This document shows positions 11,021 to 22,306 of a DNA stretch of 64,000 bases, in pieces. The translations under genes were made by a program, and so were the position numbers. The notes beneath the pieces were generated by a model. It ran no database searches and had not been told where the DNA came from. It saw only the letters and a program-made list of their open reading frames with translations. Source of the DNA: Paraphysomonas bandaiensis (Eukaryota > Chrysophyceae); contig CBFFRP010000426.1 in assembly GCA_965644295.1 (NCBI GenBank), forward strand, positions 124,001-188,000, written 5' to 3'. The stretch's first letter is position 1; each line of letters starts with the position of its first letter.

Positions 11021-13157
11021 ATGATGGAGAATGAAACAATAGCCACTGGTCAGCCTGTCCTTAACAACCCTTTAGCACAACCTCTATCTGATGAAAACAA
11101 TCTACCCAGACATAGTCAAGTATACATCAGAGAGAAAAGAAGAGAAGATCGTCTGAGGCGAATGAAAGAACGTCAGTTTGATGAGCCAACTCTTCATCAG
11201 TTATTTCGTCTCTTTGACCGAGACAATGATCACATCTTATCACTTTCCGACTTTCAGACGGGACTTGTGGCTATGGGTTACAGTGACGCGAAAGATACAT
11301 CTGTTGTTGCGCGTATAGTATCAGAGATAGACACCGACCGGTCAGGCAATATTAGAGAAGATGAATTTGTGGAATACTTCGTACGCAGAAGACTGGATGA
11401 TCTTGAGAAACGCCTACATGAGGTAGCCAAAGAGGACACACCTACATTGGTGCGTGTAATTGAGTACGGTGTATTAGATAGAGAGTACCTCGACAGTGGA
11501 TTCTTACACATGAGTCGAGATGACGATATCACTTCCTTTAGGTTTCTGCTTAAGGGTTCCGCCCCTAGTACGTTGAATTGGTCAGTAAGCCCCCGTCGAT
11601 GGTTTGATATGAATGGCTACCATCAAGACTCGATGCTTTTGTTCTCTCAGTGTTTTGGGATTCACGAAGAGACTATGAAAGACGCCGGTATATATCAGAA
11701 GCAGAAGATGGAAGTCCTAACCCCTGGTCCGGCTGCAGTACGAGAAGGCATGCCGTCACCAATAACATGTAGTCGTAGTGCCACACACAGGATACCCTCT
11801 GATCATGTGGAGACTACAGAGGGGAAGAATAAAGAGGGCGGGGGAGATGTTGTTGACATCGCGGATCTGAAGGGTTGCGATCTTGAGGATTTTGCTAATG
11901 CCGGTCCTGCCCCCCCCTGTGCTCGTACAGAAACTGACCGGAGCAAACCAGAAGACACAGATTGTAGTGATAGTGTCCAGTCTTTGCCTGTACCAGTTGC
12001 TCAAAACAAGTCACCTCTAATTCCAATACCAGACAAGGCTGAGAGAAATGGTAGTGTCCGTAGTCTCCCTATCCCTCCCCCACGCAGCCTTACGGAGCAT
12101 GAACAACACAATGATCCTGCCCACGCAATCATTATCATTCATGCACTAGACTGCTCCCCTCCTCTCTCAGAGTGTGTCTGGGGAGGGGAGGCGCACGGAG
12201 CGCAGTCTTCAAAACGGCTGACCCCTTCTCCTGACCCGACATTGGTCATAACACAGTTTACTGTATTTTCTGTTCACGATGACGTTGTTCTGACTGTGCG
12301 TAAAACCTTTGCGCCACTAGATGATGACGGATGCGAGCAAGAAAGTACACCAAGTGACATGTGGGATGATCTGAGAGAGCGAATTCGTTGCGCAGATGCA
12401 GACATGCGCGTCAACTCAGGTTCGGCCAAGTATCTTGCCTTCTCCGCTGTGGAAGTTATAATGGAGCATAACTACAAATTACGAGACTCTCTCAGAAAAT
12501 GGATTCAGGATCTCGAGGAGGCTGTACAAAGAAATGCAGAGACCCATCATACAGTACATTTGTATGAATTTAGCAAACTGGCAACATCTTACCTGGCCGA
12601 GCTAAGAGCGGTGGCAGATAGTTTGGAATCAGTCTGTGGGAAGCGGTCGTCCGATAATAGTAAAAAATCCACGTCAGCAGCGTCGCTGGCGCTTTACTTT
12701 AACAACGAGCACATATTTTTCAAAGATCTAGCTGATGAGGTAGATACTATTTCTGTAGAGGTGGGTTTTGGTTGTCGGTTTGTATTAGTTGTGATGAAGC
12801 GTTACAGGTGGAAGAAATGCTCTCCACTGCCCGTGGCCTGGGGGAGTACTACAGAGCAGTTCAAGAAGACCGAATGAATCGTACGCTGTATATACTCACA
12901 CTAGTCACTAGTGTGTTTGTTCCTGCGCAGTTTTTGACTGGTCTCTATGGAATGAATTTTGAAGTAATGCCCGAACTGACCTGGAGATATAGGTCTTGTA
13001 AAAATATCTGTATTTAGTATATCGTACTAATTTCCTTTGCCACAGCTACTATGTATTTTGGGGGGTGGTATTGTTATCAACAGGACTGGTGGCACTGTGG
13101 TTACGCTATTCTTTTCTCTGGGGACTTAGAAGTGGAATAGGAGGGAGCATTAGCTAA
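11021..13157 (+). CDS. EF-hand-containing CorA-type divalent cation transporter
   Basis: Exons 11021-12760, 12808-12992 and 13046-13157 total 2037 nt, 678 residues. The N-terminal part has two EF-hand loops (DRDNDHILSLSDF near residue 65 and DTDRSGNIREDEF near residue 105), expected to bind calcium. A CorA-like cytosolic region follows, with a low-complexity insert, then a long helical stretch. Exon 2 holds the first membrane segment ending in the family signature YGMNF, followed by VMPEL, and exon 3 the second membrane segment (YYVFWGVVLLSTGLVALWL). The GMN motif and two C-terminal helices are diagnostic of the CorA/Mrs2/Alr1 superfamily, which forms pentameric magnesium channels. The N-terminal EF-hand pair is not standard for the family and suggests calcium control of magnesium or other metal flux; that is inference. 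Localisation cannot be told. Confidence 0.9.
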
Positions 13158-14571
13158 GCCTGTGATTAAGTTGTATCAAGTTATGATCGACGTAGCATGT
13201 ATTAGTCTTGTGACAGTATTGGAATGGTAGGGCGATGTACCATTGGAATTGAATCACAAGTTTATGAATAGGATACTTACTCTTTTTTCTGAAATCATAG
13301 TATAGATTATATTTTTGTAATATAAGCCGTATGTTGTGGATAACTTTTTTATATCAGTATTCTCTTTAAAACAGTGACTGCTATTTTTTTCAGAAAATTG
13401 GTTTCCAGCCATCCATTAGAGTTTTCCTATAACATTATTTTCTGCAGAGCACTAAACCGGTATACGGTATACCCCTAGATCCCTAGGGGTATACCACCTC
13501 AGTAAACTGAGATGAAAACACACAAACTCAGTGATTACTTAGACGAGGAAGCAACAAAGAAGAGGATGCCAATGCCCGGTCTGTGAAGTTTCAGAAGCCT
13601 TACTTGCTACTGGTTTGGTCACTAAAAGACTTATTATTAGCAATAGACGTCAAGAATCAGCACCAGATATGTAGCAAGATGAAAACTAGTCAATCTAGAT
13701 AGACTTCTACCTGTAACTAACTAGAATAAAATTCTCTTATCCGAATAGTCCCAAAAACTACCAGAGAATTGACGCTACTACCCCAACCACTTGAAAATAT
13801 TATCATGGATGTGACTGATTGCATTCGATTATTGTCCGACAGATTTGTTGCCACCAGCCGTTGCACATCAGTACGATCCTGCTCCCATCAGCCCATTTGA
13901 AAGAGCACATTTTCCACCATTACAGGGCTTATTTACCTTACACTCTCTCGCACCAAGTGAGTGTTATAAATCTCCAGTTGCGTATTTGCTTTAGTGTGTT
14001 TTGCAGCAACAACAAGCAAGCAAAGGAACAAAACTACGGTACTACGGTACCCAATTCAAATTCATATATGCACAATGAATATGTATCAAAATCGGTATAC
14101 CTTTCAAACACTATCATTCATTTCGAAACGTTCTCCAATGATAATACATCTTTAAAACAAAAAACCTTTCCGCTGAATATTTGGGAAAATAATAACCACC
14201 ACTGTACAAACAACTTGGTTGATTCTTTGAAAAGTGACAAAAATGATTGAGTTTTTATTTGCATGTTTGCTTAAGAAATGATGTAATCTAACCCTTTTTG
14301 TGTTTCTTAGTAATATATGTTGGTTCGCTGAGGCTGTGTTCGACTCAAGTGCGCAACAATAAAATCTCAATTAACTTCAGATATCTAGTATATATGGTCT
14401 TCATAGGAAAGGAGAACGATAATTTTCCAAAACTAGTAGTCGCTGACACTGTGTATTTTGCACAGCCGATACTCTGATAAATATTCAGTACTCATCAGCA
14501 CGTGCAAAGAAAAGTAAGGAACATGCATATATTTTACTTGGTATGATTATATTACTACAATAGCCATTACA
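13158..14571. other. Intergenic, AT-rich, with hairpins near 13.5 kb
   Basis: Between the CorA gene and the MANF-like gene. It holds a perfect 13-bp hairpin (13466-13495) and next to it a 6-bp stem (CTCAGT/ACTGAG, 13498-13511). Open frames of 143 and 72 residues (13819-14250 plus; 14152-14370 minus) overlap each other antisense and show no recognisable protein features. Confidence 0.55.
13466..13495. repeat. Perfect 13-bp inverted repeat, 4-nt loop
   Basis: GGTATACCCCTAG, loop ATCC, then its exact reverse complement. It lies 309 bp downstream of the CorA stop codon. It could be an RNA stem, a protein-binding dyad or a transposon relic. Confidence 0.9.
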
Positions 14572-15030
14572 CTACAGCTCAATTGTATCGCCATCATCTA
14601 CTTCATCGTTCTTCTTGGTAAAAGATTTATCCCGTTTTGATCTCCTTGACTTATCAGAAGATTTCATCTCATCAAAATTCATATTCTTTAAATCATCTTG
14701 TGTGAATACTTTGGCACCACCAAACTGTTTTAATTTTTCCAAAATATCTGCCATTGAATCATCTTTTGATTTCCCTCTACTTGTATCATCATCACTAGTA
14801 GCTCGTGTATCACTTTGTTTTTTTGGAGTATCTCTATGTTCTTCTGCCATCTTCACATAATCTGCTTTCTCTGCGCATCCTATACAATTAAGACCTCGAT
14901 CATATAAGAATCTCTTCAATTCCTTTACTCTCATTGCATTGAAATCAATGCTATCATTCCCATATATACCATGAAGAGATAACAGTAAAAGAGCCCATAT
15001 GTATACAATAACTCGCTTAAACATTATCAC
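14572..15030 (-). CDS. Small secreted SAP/MANF-like protein with CXXC
   Basis: Single-exon frame of 152 residues. It begins with a hydrophobic signal peptide (RVIVYIWALLLLSLHGIYG), then a SAP-type helix pair (MRVKELKRFLYDRGLNCIGC) resembling the C-terminal domain of MANF/CDNF, including the CXXC (here CIGC; CKGC in animal MANF). The rest is charged and low in complexity. It ends in TIEL, which loosely resembles KDEL-type ER retention signals ending in EL. In animals MANF is an ER-stress protein that binds BiP; here only the SAP-like half is present and the saposin-like N-terminal half is missing. Two ATGs (15030 and 15024) could start it. ER lumen location is inference. A plain SAP-like luminal protein is the alternative. 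Confidence 0.65.
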   Translation of the reverse strand: MIMFKRVIVYIWALLLLSLHGIYGNDSIDFNAMRVKELKRFLYDRGLNCIGCAEKADYVKMAEEHRDTPKKQSDTRATSDDDTSRGKSKDDSMADILEKLKQFGGAKVFTQDDLKNMNFDEMKSSDKSRRSKRDKSFTKKNDEVDDGDTIEL

Positions 15031-16535
15031 AGTGAAGTATTCTTATTAGTTCGTATAGTTAGTGTCTATATATACATACACTTACACAGTACTGCTTTAT
15101 GATTGAGTGCTGAGTCATTCAATGCACCATACACACCTCATCGTATCGGCATCCTTCGTTTATTTTTGTTCCAAGATGCCTCTAATATTGAGGCAATAAT
15201 TATGTGTAATCCAGCCGTAGTTGTAGTTCAGTAATATAGAAGAATTTTGCTTCAATTTATTTCCGCAAAATGAGATGCTGACTGCCGATATGATCGACCT
15301 GCTGTATGCTGTACATGTTTAGTTGTTCACTGCAGATTAAACATTTCATTATAAAAACCAGTTTTTTAATGATAAAATCAAAGTATTTCGATAAAAACAA
15401 TGAGTTTTATTGTGAAAATGCTATATATCGCCCCTTTCGTAATGCTGTATATGGTTGTTCAAACCATACATACTTATACTCTATACACAGATTCAGCCAA
15501 TCAGATGTGAGTAAATATCTTGAGGTTCACATCATATCATGCATATGCCACCATCACATGCGGCATGGCTGTTACAGTTACACTCATCACCACAATGATT
15601 ACAAGGCATCTATATGTGTATCACTACTTATAATGACAGTATTATTGTTCGATGCAGTCCGCAAGTAGCATATAGAGATACTATACATATATAGTTACTG
15701 GAGGGGATGTCGTTATATCGACACACTATGCTTTACATAGCAGCTATTTAGAGGCCTAGAATCTAGACTATGAAAAGTCAAAATAACATGCATATATTTG
15801 AACGAATACGACGAGCGGTGACCAATACCATCACTTCTTGTATAGTCATCACATAACAAAACAGGGACAGGGAACAACATACCATATCGTGCAATAAATA
15901 GGCATTTTACTCTTCTAATACGAGCTAAATTCGTTAAATTGAGATTCGCATGATAACTAAACCCACTTCGCTGGATACTGTTTAGCTAATCACAATTTTC
16001 TTCATACTCATCCTCTGAGCTCTGAGCCATCATCGGTAACAAATTCATTCAAAATTCATTGAAATATGTATTCGTCCGGCCACAACTGTCGATTTGCTTT
16101 CAGAAACAACATCCTATTAAGTATAATCACTGTCCGAACATGGTTATATGACAGTGCACCCTACAGTTAAGAATCTCTCGGTATATGACAATCATACTAT
16201 TGATTGCAATATACTGTGAGCTATATTAACCAAAATTCCATATATTGTTACCGAACCCTGATACATGGCGACTTGAAGAATAATAACGACTGTACATGAC
16301 AATTTCTCAAGAACAACAATGTGGTAGAAATAAAGCATTTAGTCATTCCGATTATCTAGATTTAAATTAATTCAGTTTAGTCGCTATTAAACTACAATAC
16401 AGAACACAGCAATCAAAATGAGTTTGCGTGTTCCTACAACTAATTCAATATCAAAAACTCAATTTCAATGATGCCTTAGACCTTTGACATTCAACATTTT
16501 TGAATTAAGTCATACCACTGGATATATATGTATAT
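15031..16535. other. AT-rich intergenic region before the satellite
   Basis: About 1.5 kb with no convincing gene. A 120-residue open frame at 15306-15668 has no domain, no codon bias and no conserved neighbour frame. TACTGCTT near 15091 resembles the recurring upstream motif. Confidence 0.5.
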
Positions 16536-18845
16536 GTCGGTACTATTTCCCATATAAAATATTAATCAGTGAGGTTCACATCACCTGAACACATACAAGT
16601 GAATATGTTATATGCAACAATGCTAAGAAAGACAACAATACAAGCCAATCAAAGCATGTTACACAAAGTTAATTTTGCGATGCTAATGACAACTATAGCG
16701 TAGAGAACTGACTATAGATGTTTTACACAACGCGAGACATACGCGATACCTAACCGGTTATCCGAACAGGCAATCATATAATCCACATACATCATATGTA
16801 CCTTCCACTCCTCTGTCGGTACTATTTCCCATATAAAATATTACTCAGTGAGGTTCACATCACCTGAACACATACAAGTGAATATGTTATATGCAACAAT
16901 GCTAAGAAAGACAACAATACAAGCCAATCAAAGCATGTTACACAAAGTTAATTTTGCGATGCTAATGACAACTATAGCGTAGAGAACTGACTATAGATGT
17001 TTTACACAACGCGAGACATACGCGATACCTAACCGGTTATCCGAACAGGCAATCATATAATCCACATACATCATATGTACCTTCCACTCCTCTGTCGGTA
17101 CTATTTCCCATATAAAATATTACTCAGTGAGGTTCACATCACCTGAACACATACAAGTGAATATGTTATATGCAACAATGCTAAGAAAGACAACAATACA
17201 AGCCAATCAAACATGTTACACAAAGTTAATTTTGCGATGCTAATGACAACTATAGCGTAGAGAACTGACTATAGATGTTTTACACAACGCGAGACATACG
17301 CGATACCTAACCGGTTATCCGAACAGGCAATCATATAATCCACATACATCATATGTACCTTCCACTCCTCTATCGGTACTATTTCCCATATAAAATATTA
17401 CTCAGTGAGGTTCACATCACCTGAACACATACAAGTGAATATGTTATATGCAACAATGCTAAGAAAGACAACAATACAAGCCAATCAAAGCATGTTACAC
17501 AAAGTTAATTTTGCGATGCTAATGACAACTATAGCGTAGAGAACTGACTATAGATGTTTTACACAACGCGAGACATACGCGATACCTAACCGGTTATCCG
17601 AACAGGCAATCATATAATCCACATACATCATATGTACCTTCCACTCCTCTGTCGGTACTATTTCCCATATAAAATATTACTCAGTGAGGTTCACATCACC
17701 TGAACACATACAAGTGAATATGTTATATGCAACAATGCTAAGAAAGACAACAATACAAGCCAATCAAAGCATGTTACACAAAGTTAATTTTGCGATGCTA
17801 ATGACAACTATAGCGTAGAGAACTGACTATAGATGTTTTACACAACGCGAGACATACGCGATACCTAACCGGTTATCCGAACAGGCAATCATATAATCCA
17901 CATACATCATATGTACCTTCCACTCCTCTGTCGGTACTATTTCCCATATAAAATATTACTCAGTGAGGTTCACATCACCTGAACACATACAAGTGAATAT
18001 GTTATATGCAACAATGCTAAGAAAGACAACAATACAAGCCAATCAAACATGTTACACAAAGTTAATTTTGCGATGCTAATGACAACTATAGCGTAGAGAA
18101 CTGACTATAGATGTTTTACACAACGCGAGACATACGCGATACCTAACCGGTTATCCGAACAGGCAATCATATAATCCACATACATCATATGTACCTTCCA
18201 CTCCTCTATCGGTACTATTTCCCATATAAAATATTACTCAGTGAGGTTCACATCACCTGAACACATACAAGTGAATATGTTATATGCAACAATGCTAAGA
18301 AAGACAACAATACAAGCCAATCAAAGCATGTTACACAAAGTTAATTTTGCGATGCTAATGACAACTATAGCGTAGAGAACTGACTATAGATGTTTTACAC
18401 AACGCGAGACATACGCGATACCTAACCGGTTATCCGAACAGGCAATCATATAATCCACATACATCATATGTACCTTCCACTCCTCTATCGGTACTATTTC
18501 CCATATAAAATATTACTCAGTGAGGTTCACATCACCTGAACACATACAAGTGAATATGTTATATGCAACAATGCTAAGAAAGACAACAATACAAGCCAAT
18601 CAAAGCATGTTACACAAAGTTAATTTTGCGATGCTAATGACAACTATAGCGTAGAGAACTGACTATAGATGTTTTACACAACGCGAGACATACGCGATAC
18701 CTAACCGGTTATCCGAACAGGCAATCATATAATCCACATACATCATATGTACCTTCCACTCCTCTGTCGGTACTATTTCCCATATAAAATATTACTCAGT
18801 GAGGTTCACATCACCTGAATACATACAAGTGAATATGTTCTATGC
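16536..18845. repeat. 279-bp satellite, eight units plus a partial ninth
   Basis: Units start at 16536, 16815, 17094, 17372, 17651, 17930, 18208, 18487 and 18766; the last is only about 80 bp. Periods are 279 or 278 bp. Units are nearly identical: the third and sixth lack one G (AAACATG instead of AAAGCATG), the fourth, seventh and eighth begin ATCGG rather than GTCGG, and the first carries a private ATTAATC. Each unit contains the 10-bp palindrome TAACCGGTTA. No open frame of note runs through the units. The array lies between the MANF-like and U-box genes. Confidence 0.97.
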
Positions 18846-19336
18846 ATTTGATGACAATGGGATGCTGCTCTGTTCGTGTGATGGTTGCTTGCTCTCATTG
18901 CAATCTCTGCATTCAACACCGTTACAGTATTCCATGGTATTCCGTTGTATACCGCATACATTCTACTGTATATTTGTTTGTATATGTCAGATTTTAGTAC
19001 AGATGTACTTATCTACTTTCGTGTACCTGTACATCAATTCATTCTTGCTACACCTACCCCTTTATTACCCTGTACCTCTGTACTGCTTTGTACTGCTCGA
19101 CTTCTGTTTAGAACACAATATTTTCCTGGACATATCCTGAACAATCCTATCGACACTAGTGTAGAGATACATACATATCTCCTGCCTGTACTTCCATACA
19201 TAACACACCACTGCAGATATCAGTACACACATATGTATATATAACTAAACAACACCACACATACTTATCAATCCTCTAGATACACTCATATGATCTTCAT
19301 GTAATCACATCTAAATCATTTCTATATTAATCTGAT
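18846..19336. promoter_or_regulatory. Upstream region of the U-box/Sel1 gene
   Basis: Pyrimidine-rich 490 bp with two TGTACTGCT repeats near 19078-19097. Overlapping open frames (18799-19140; 18885-19244) are not supported as genes. Confidence 0.4.
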
Positions 19337-21118
19337 ATGACAGATATCTCTCAGAGCTTCATATGTCCCATATCTCTCTGTATAATGGACGATCCAGTGA
19401 TCTTAGGGACCACCGGACACACATATGAGAGATCACAGATTGCTCAATGGATACAACATAAGTGTACAAATCCCTGTACGGGTGCAAGATTAAAAGCTAC
19501 TGAACGAACTCTTATACCTAATATCGCCCTGTTAGATGCTATTACAGCCTATCGTATAGCAGAGGAGCAGTCAACACACGACAAGTCGATCTGTAAGGTA
19601 ACTATACTTGTAGTGATACTAATATACTTTAAAGAGGGCTTATAACTGTATTATCAATTGAATGTATTTCAGGATGATATGCCGAAAGCTTCGGCCCCAC
19701 CACCCACAGAAGAAGAGATGTATGCTCTCATTCATCAACTTTATAACGAATCACGGTGTGGTAAAATGGCATCATGGAAACGGTTGACTGACCTCTCCAG
19801 TCGTGGTGACATGCTCGCCAAGGCCTACGTGAGCCTTTTGTTACATAAAAATGAGACATCTCTCATCAAGGAAAACGTATCGAAGTCTCACCTTCTGGCA
19901 GGTGAGATATTACACTGGGCATCAAGTTTTACTACAGTTTCCCCATATGTATCAACTGTGCTGGGTCTCTATTATTACCACGGCGTGGGTGTTTCTAAAG
20001 ACTTACGTGATGCTGTTCAAGCTCTTGAGGTTGGGGTAGAAGGTGATGTGATCACTGCGCAATGTGCATTGGGGTGTTGTGCACTGCTGGGCAAAGGAAT
20101 GCGTCCGGATTATACCATAGGTGCAAGGTTAACGCGATTGGCGGCCGATCAGGGCTTTGCTCTAGCACAGCGAAACCTTGGATGGTGCTATGAATTTGGC
20201 CGCGGTGTCGAGAAAGACCGGGCTGCGGCGATGAGATGGTACTCCCTTGCTGCAACGCAGGGGTATGCACCGGCTCAGTACTCCCTTGGAGTATGTTACG
20301 CCAAGGGGTGGGGAGGGCCTCGCGAGCCGCTCCAAGCAGTAAGGTTTTACCGTATGGCAGCAGAGCAGGGTGAAGAACGTGCTGTTGCGTACCTACGACG
20401 CAAGGGATTTTTGAGACCTGTGGATATAGACTCTGGTGACCTTGTGGCCCAGTTGTTTATGAGATGTAGGTGTGGTGATAAGGATGCTTTTACACGCTTA
20501 TCCCGCATGCCTTCATATCTTGCCAAGGCCTACGTTAGCATATTTTTATGTAGCAGCGAGACACTTTTTATTCGTCGAGACAAGAGCAAGGCCACAGCTC
20601 TAGCAGCTGAGGTTCTTCCTATTCTTCATCTAAATAATTCTCGTTGTCCGTCTCCGCACATTCATTGTGCTCTGGGGTATATGAGTTTCTACAATCTTTC
20701 GCGGGAAAATGAGACGGCACACTATTTTACTCTGGCAGCCAGACAAAAATTTGTGTTAGCACAATGTGCGCTGGGGTGGTGCTATCTCAACGGTGCTGCC
20801 GAGTTAAAGAAGAACTATAAAAAAGCATTCAAGTACCTTTTACTGGCTGCAAAGCAAGGTTATGCAGCTGCCCAGTGCAGTGTGGGTTATTGCTACCATA
20901 CCGGGCAGGGTGTACGTTGTGATTATGCAAAGGCTGCAAGATATTACGGGTTGTCTGCAGATCAAGGATACGCTTTCAGTCAGAGCAATATGGGTATCAT
21001 GTACGAGCGCGGTTTGGGAGTTGAGAGAGACATTGCAAAAGCAATAAGTTTTTATGAAGCAGCCGCAGCTCAAGGAGAGGAAACCTCGCAGCGCGCATTG
21101 AGTCGATTAGGATTCTAA
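19337..21118 (+). CDS. U-box domain protein with Sel1-like repeats
   Basis: Two exons, 19337-19597 and 19673-21118, joined across a 75-nt GT-AG intron, give 568 residues. Residues about 8-75 form a U-box (FICPISLCIMDDPVILGTTG, then HTYERSQIAQWI), the E2-binding fold of many ubiquitin ligases. After an acidic/proline linker come many Sel1-like repeats of about 36 residues, for example AQRNLGWCYEFGRGVEKD followed by AAAMRWYSLAATQGYAPAQ. The repeats fall in two blocks separated by a segment that copies the start of the first block (LAKAYVSLLL and LAKAYVSIFL), so the repeat region seems to have arisen by internal duplication. The likely role is a ubiquitin ligase whose Sel1 solenoid recruits the substrate. 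Confidence 0.9.
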
Positions 21119-22306
21119 AAGTTGAATTTTATGGCGCTAAGTATTTTATGACTGTACTCTGTACACACAACTAGTGTCTACCTGGAAACAATAACTCTCA
21201 GCTAAATTTGAAGGATATTATATGCCCTAAAATATTATTATATTTAATATATATTCTTATATTGGTGTATTCAAAGCTTATTACAAAAGAACACTTTTTT
21301 TTAAGGTTTAGAAACTCAAGAAATTTAGACGACTACACTAAAATCTAAAGTAATAGGATACAGAAGATAGCTTTTATATTACTCAGTATAAATTATAAAT
21401 AGATGTAAATGAAAAAAAACATAAACCTAACGAAGTATAGATATATTTAACCACGGACAATAAGGAGTCTATATATCTTCCCCGCTCAAAATTTTGAAAC
21501 GAGGGCGAAAAGGACGATACTCCTTATCCCTAGTAGGTTAAACGTAGCTTATCCTCATGGTGTTGAAAACTTAATATTAGATTGTATAGCTATTTGTAGC
21601 TTGATATAAAAAGAAATAGGTGTTCCTTAATTAACATTACATTCTGATTAACAAATGAGAACTCATATTCTTTCAAATCAATGGTACGTATGCTGTATAT
21701 GCTTAAGGAATAGCAATTCACTACAGATCAACTCAAACAATAAACCCCCAAATTTCTGTATATAATAGCTACGACAAATGCACTCCTACCACAGAAGGAA
21801 ACTAAGGGAAGAATAGAAATTGCGGGGTGTTGAAATTCGAACATGAGTTTGATAATGAAGGTTCTGAAGGTAGATCGTTTGTACCATTATTATTATTATC
21901 TTTTAGAACAGACGAAGGATTGAATATAACTTGGAGTGTTTGATAATCTGCTTGGATTGTGATTTCTCTATAATCTATAATATATTGAGAAGTCGTAGAT
22001 ATGGCTGTCAATATCCTAATTAAAGTAGAAGTCAGTTTCTGTTGAACCGAGTATTGAAGTTGGATGTCTGTATTACCAGGTGCTAATATGAAATATGAGC
22101 GCTCTGTTGAGCCCAAATCAAGTCAAAAAAACTTTTTTGAGACAATACATGAGGATAAGGCTAGTATATTTACCAGGTGGGGATATGAGTATTCTATTCA
22201 ATCAACAGCAAATGTTTAAAGTCAAAATTATTTATAAATGTGACTTGTAAACAAAACACACTACTCTACTTTTCCATACTAGAAAGCAGACGATTCACAA
22301 GTGTAA
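21119..22306. other. Spacer between convergent genes
   Basis: AT-rich 1.2 kb. It holds an imperfect inverted repeat at 21446-21542. A minus-strand open frame of 104 codons (to 21802) opens inside a possible exon (acceptor near 22101) and could pair with a short open stretch ending CCACCTG before a GTAAAT donor near 22180, but no ATG is available, so I do not call a gene. Confidence 0.45.
21446..21542. repeat. Imperfect inverted repeat, about 97 bp
   Basis: Outer arms TTTAACC/GGTTAAA and inner arms ATAAGGAGT/ACTCCTTAT pair with mismatched spacers; the core is relatively GC-rich for this region. It could be a structured RNA or a small transposon relic. Confidence 0.45.

Noticed and set aside
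13819-14370. Two overlapping opposite-strand frames (143 and 72 codons)
   Set aside because: No domain, no signal, no codon bias; antisense to each other.
15306-15668. 120-codon frame
   Set aside because: Random-looking composition in AT-rich DNA; no supporting feature.
16536-18845. CRISPR array
   Set aside because: The unit is 279 bp, repeats are head to tail without unique spacers, and the genome is eukaryotic.
18799-19244. Frames of 113 and 119 codons upstream of the U-box gene
   Set aside because: Start in the satellite, overlap each other, and look like translated pyrimidine-rich promoter DNA.
21802-22180. Minus-strand mini-gene (104 codons plus a possible upstream exon)
   Set aside because: Splice sites are plausible but no ATG lies upstream in frame; kept only as a note.
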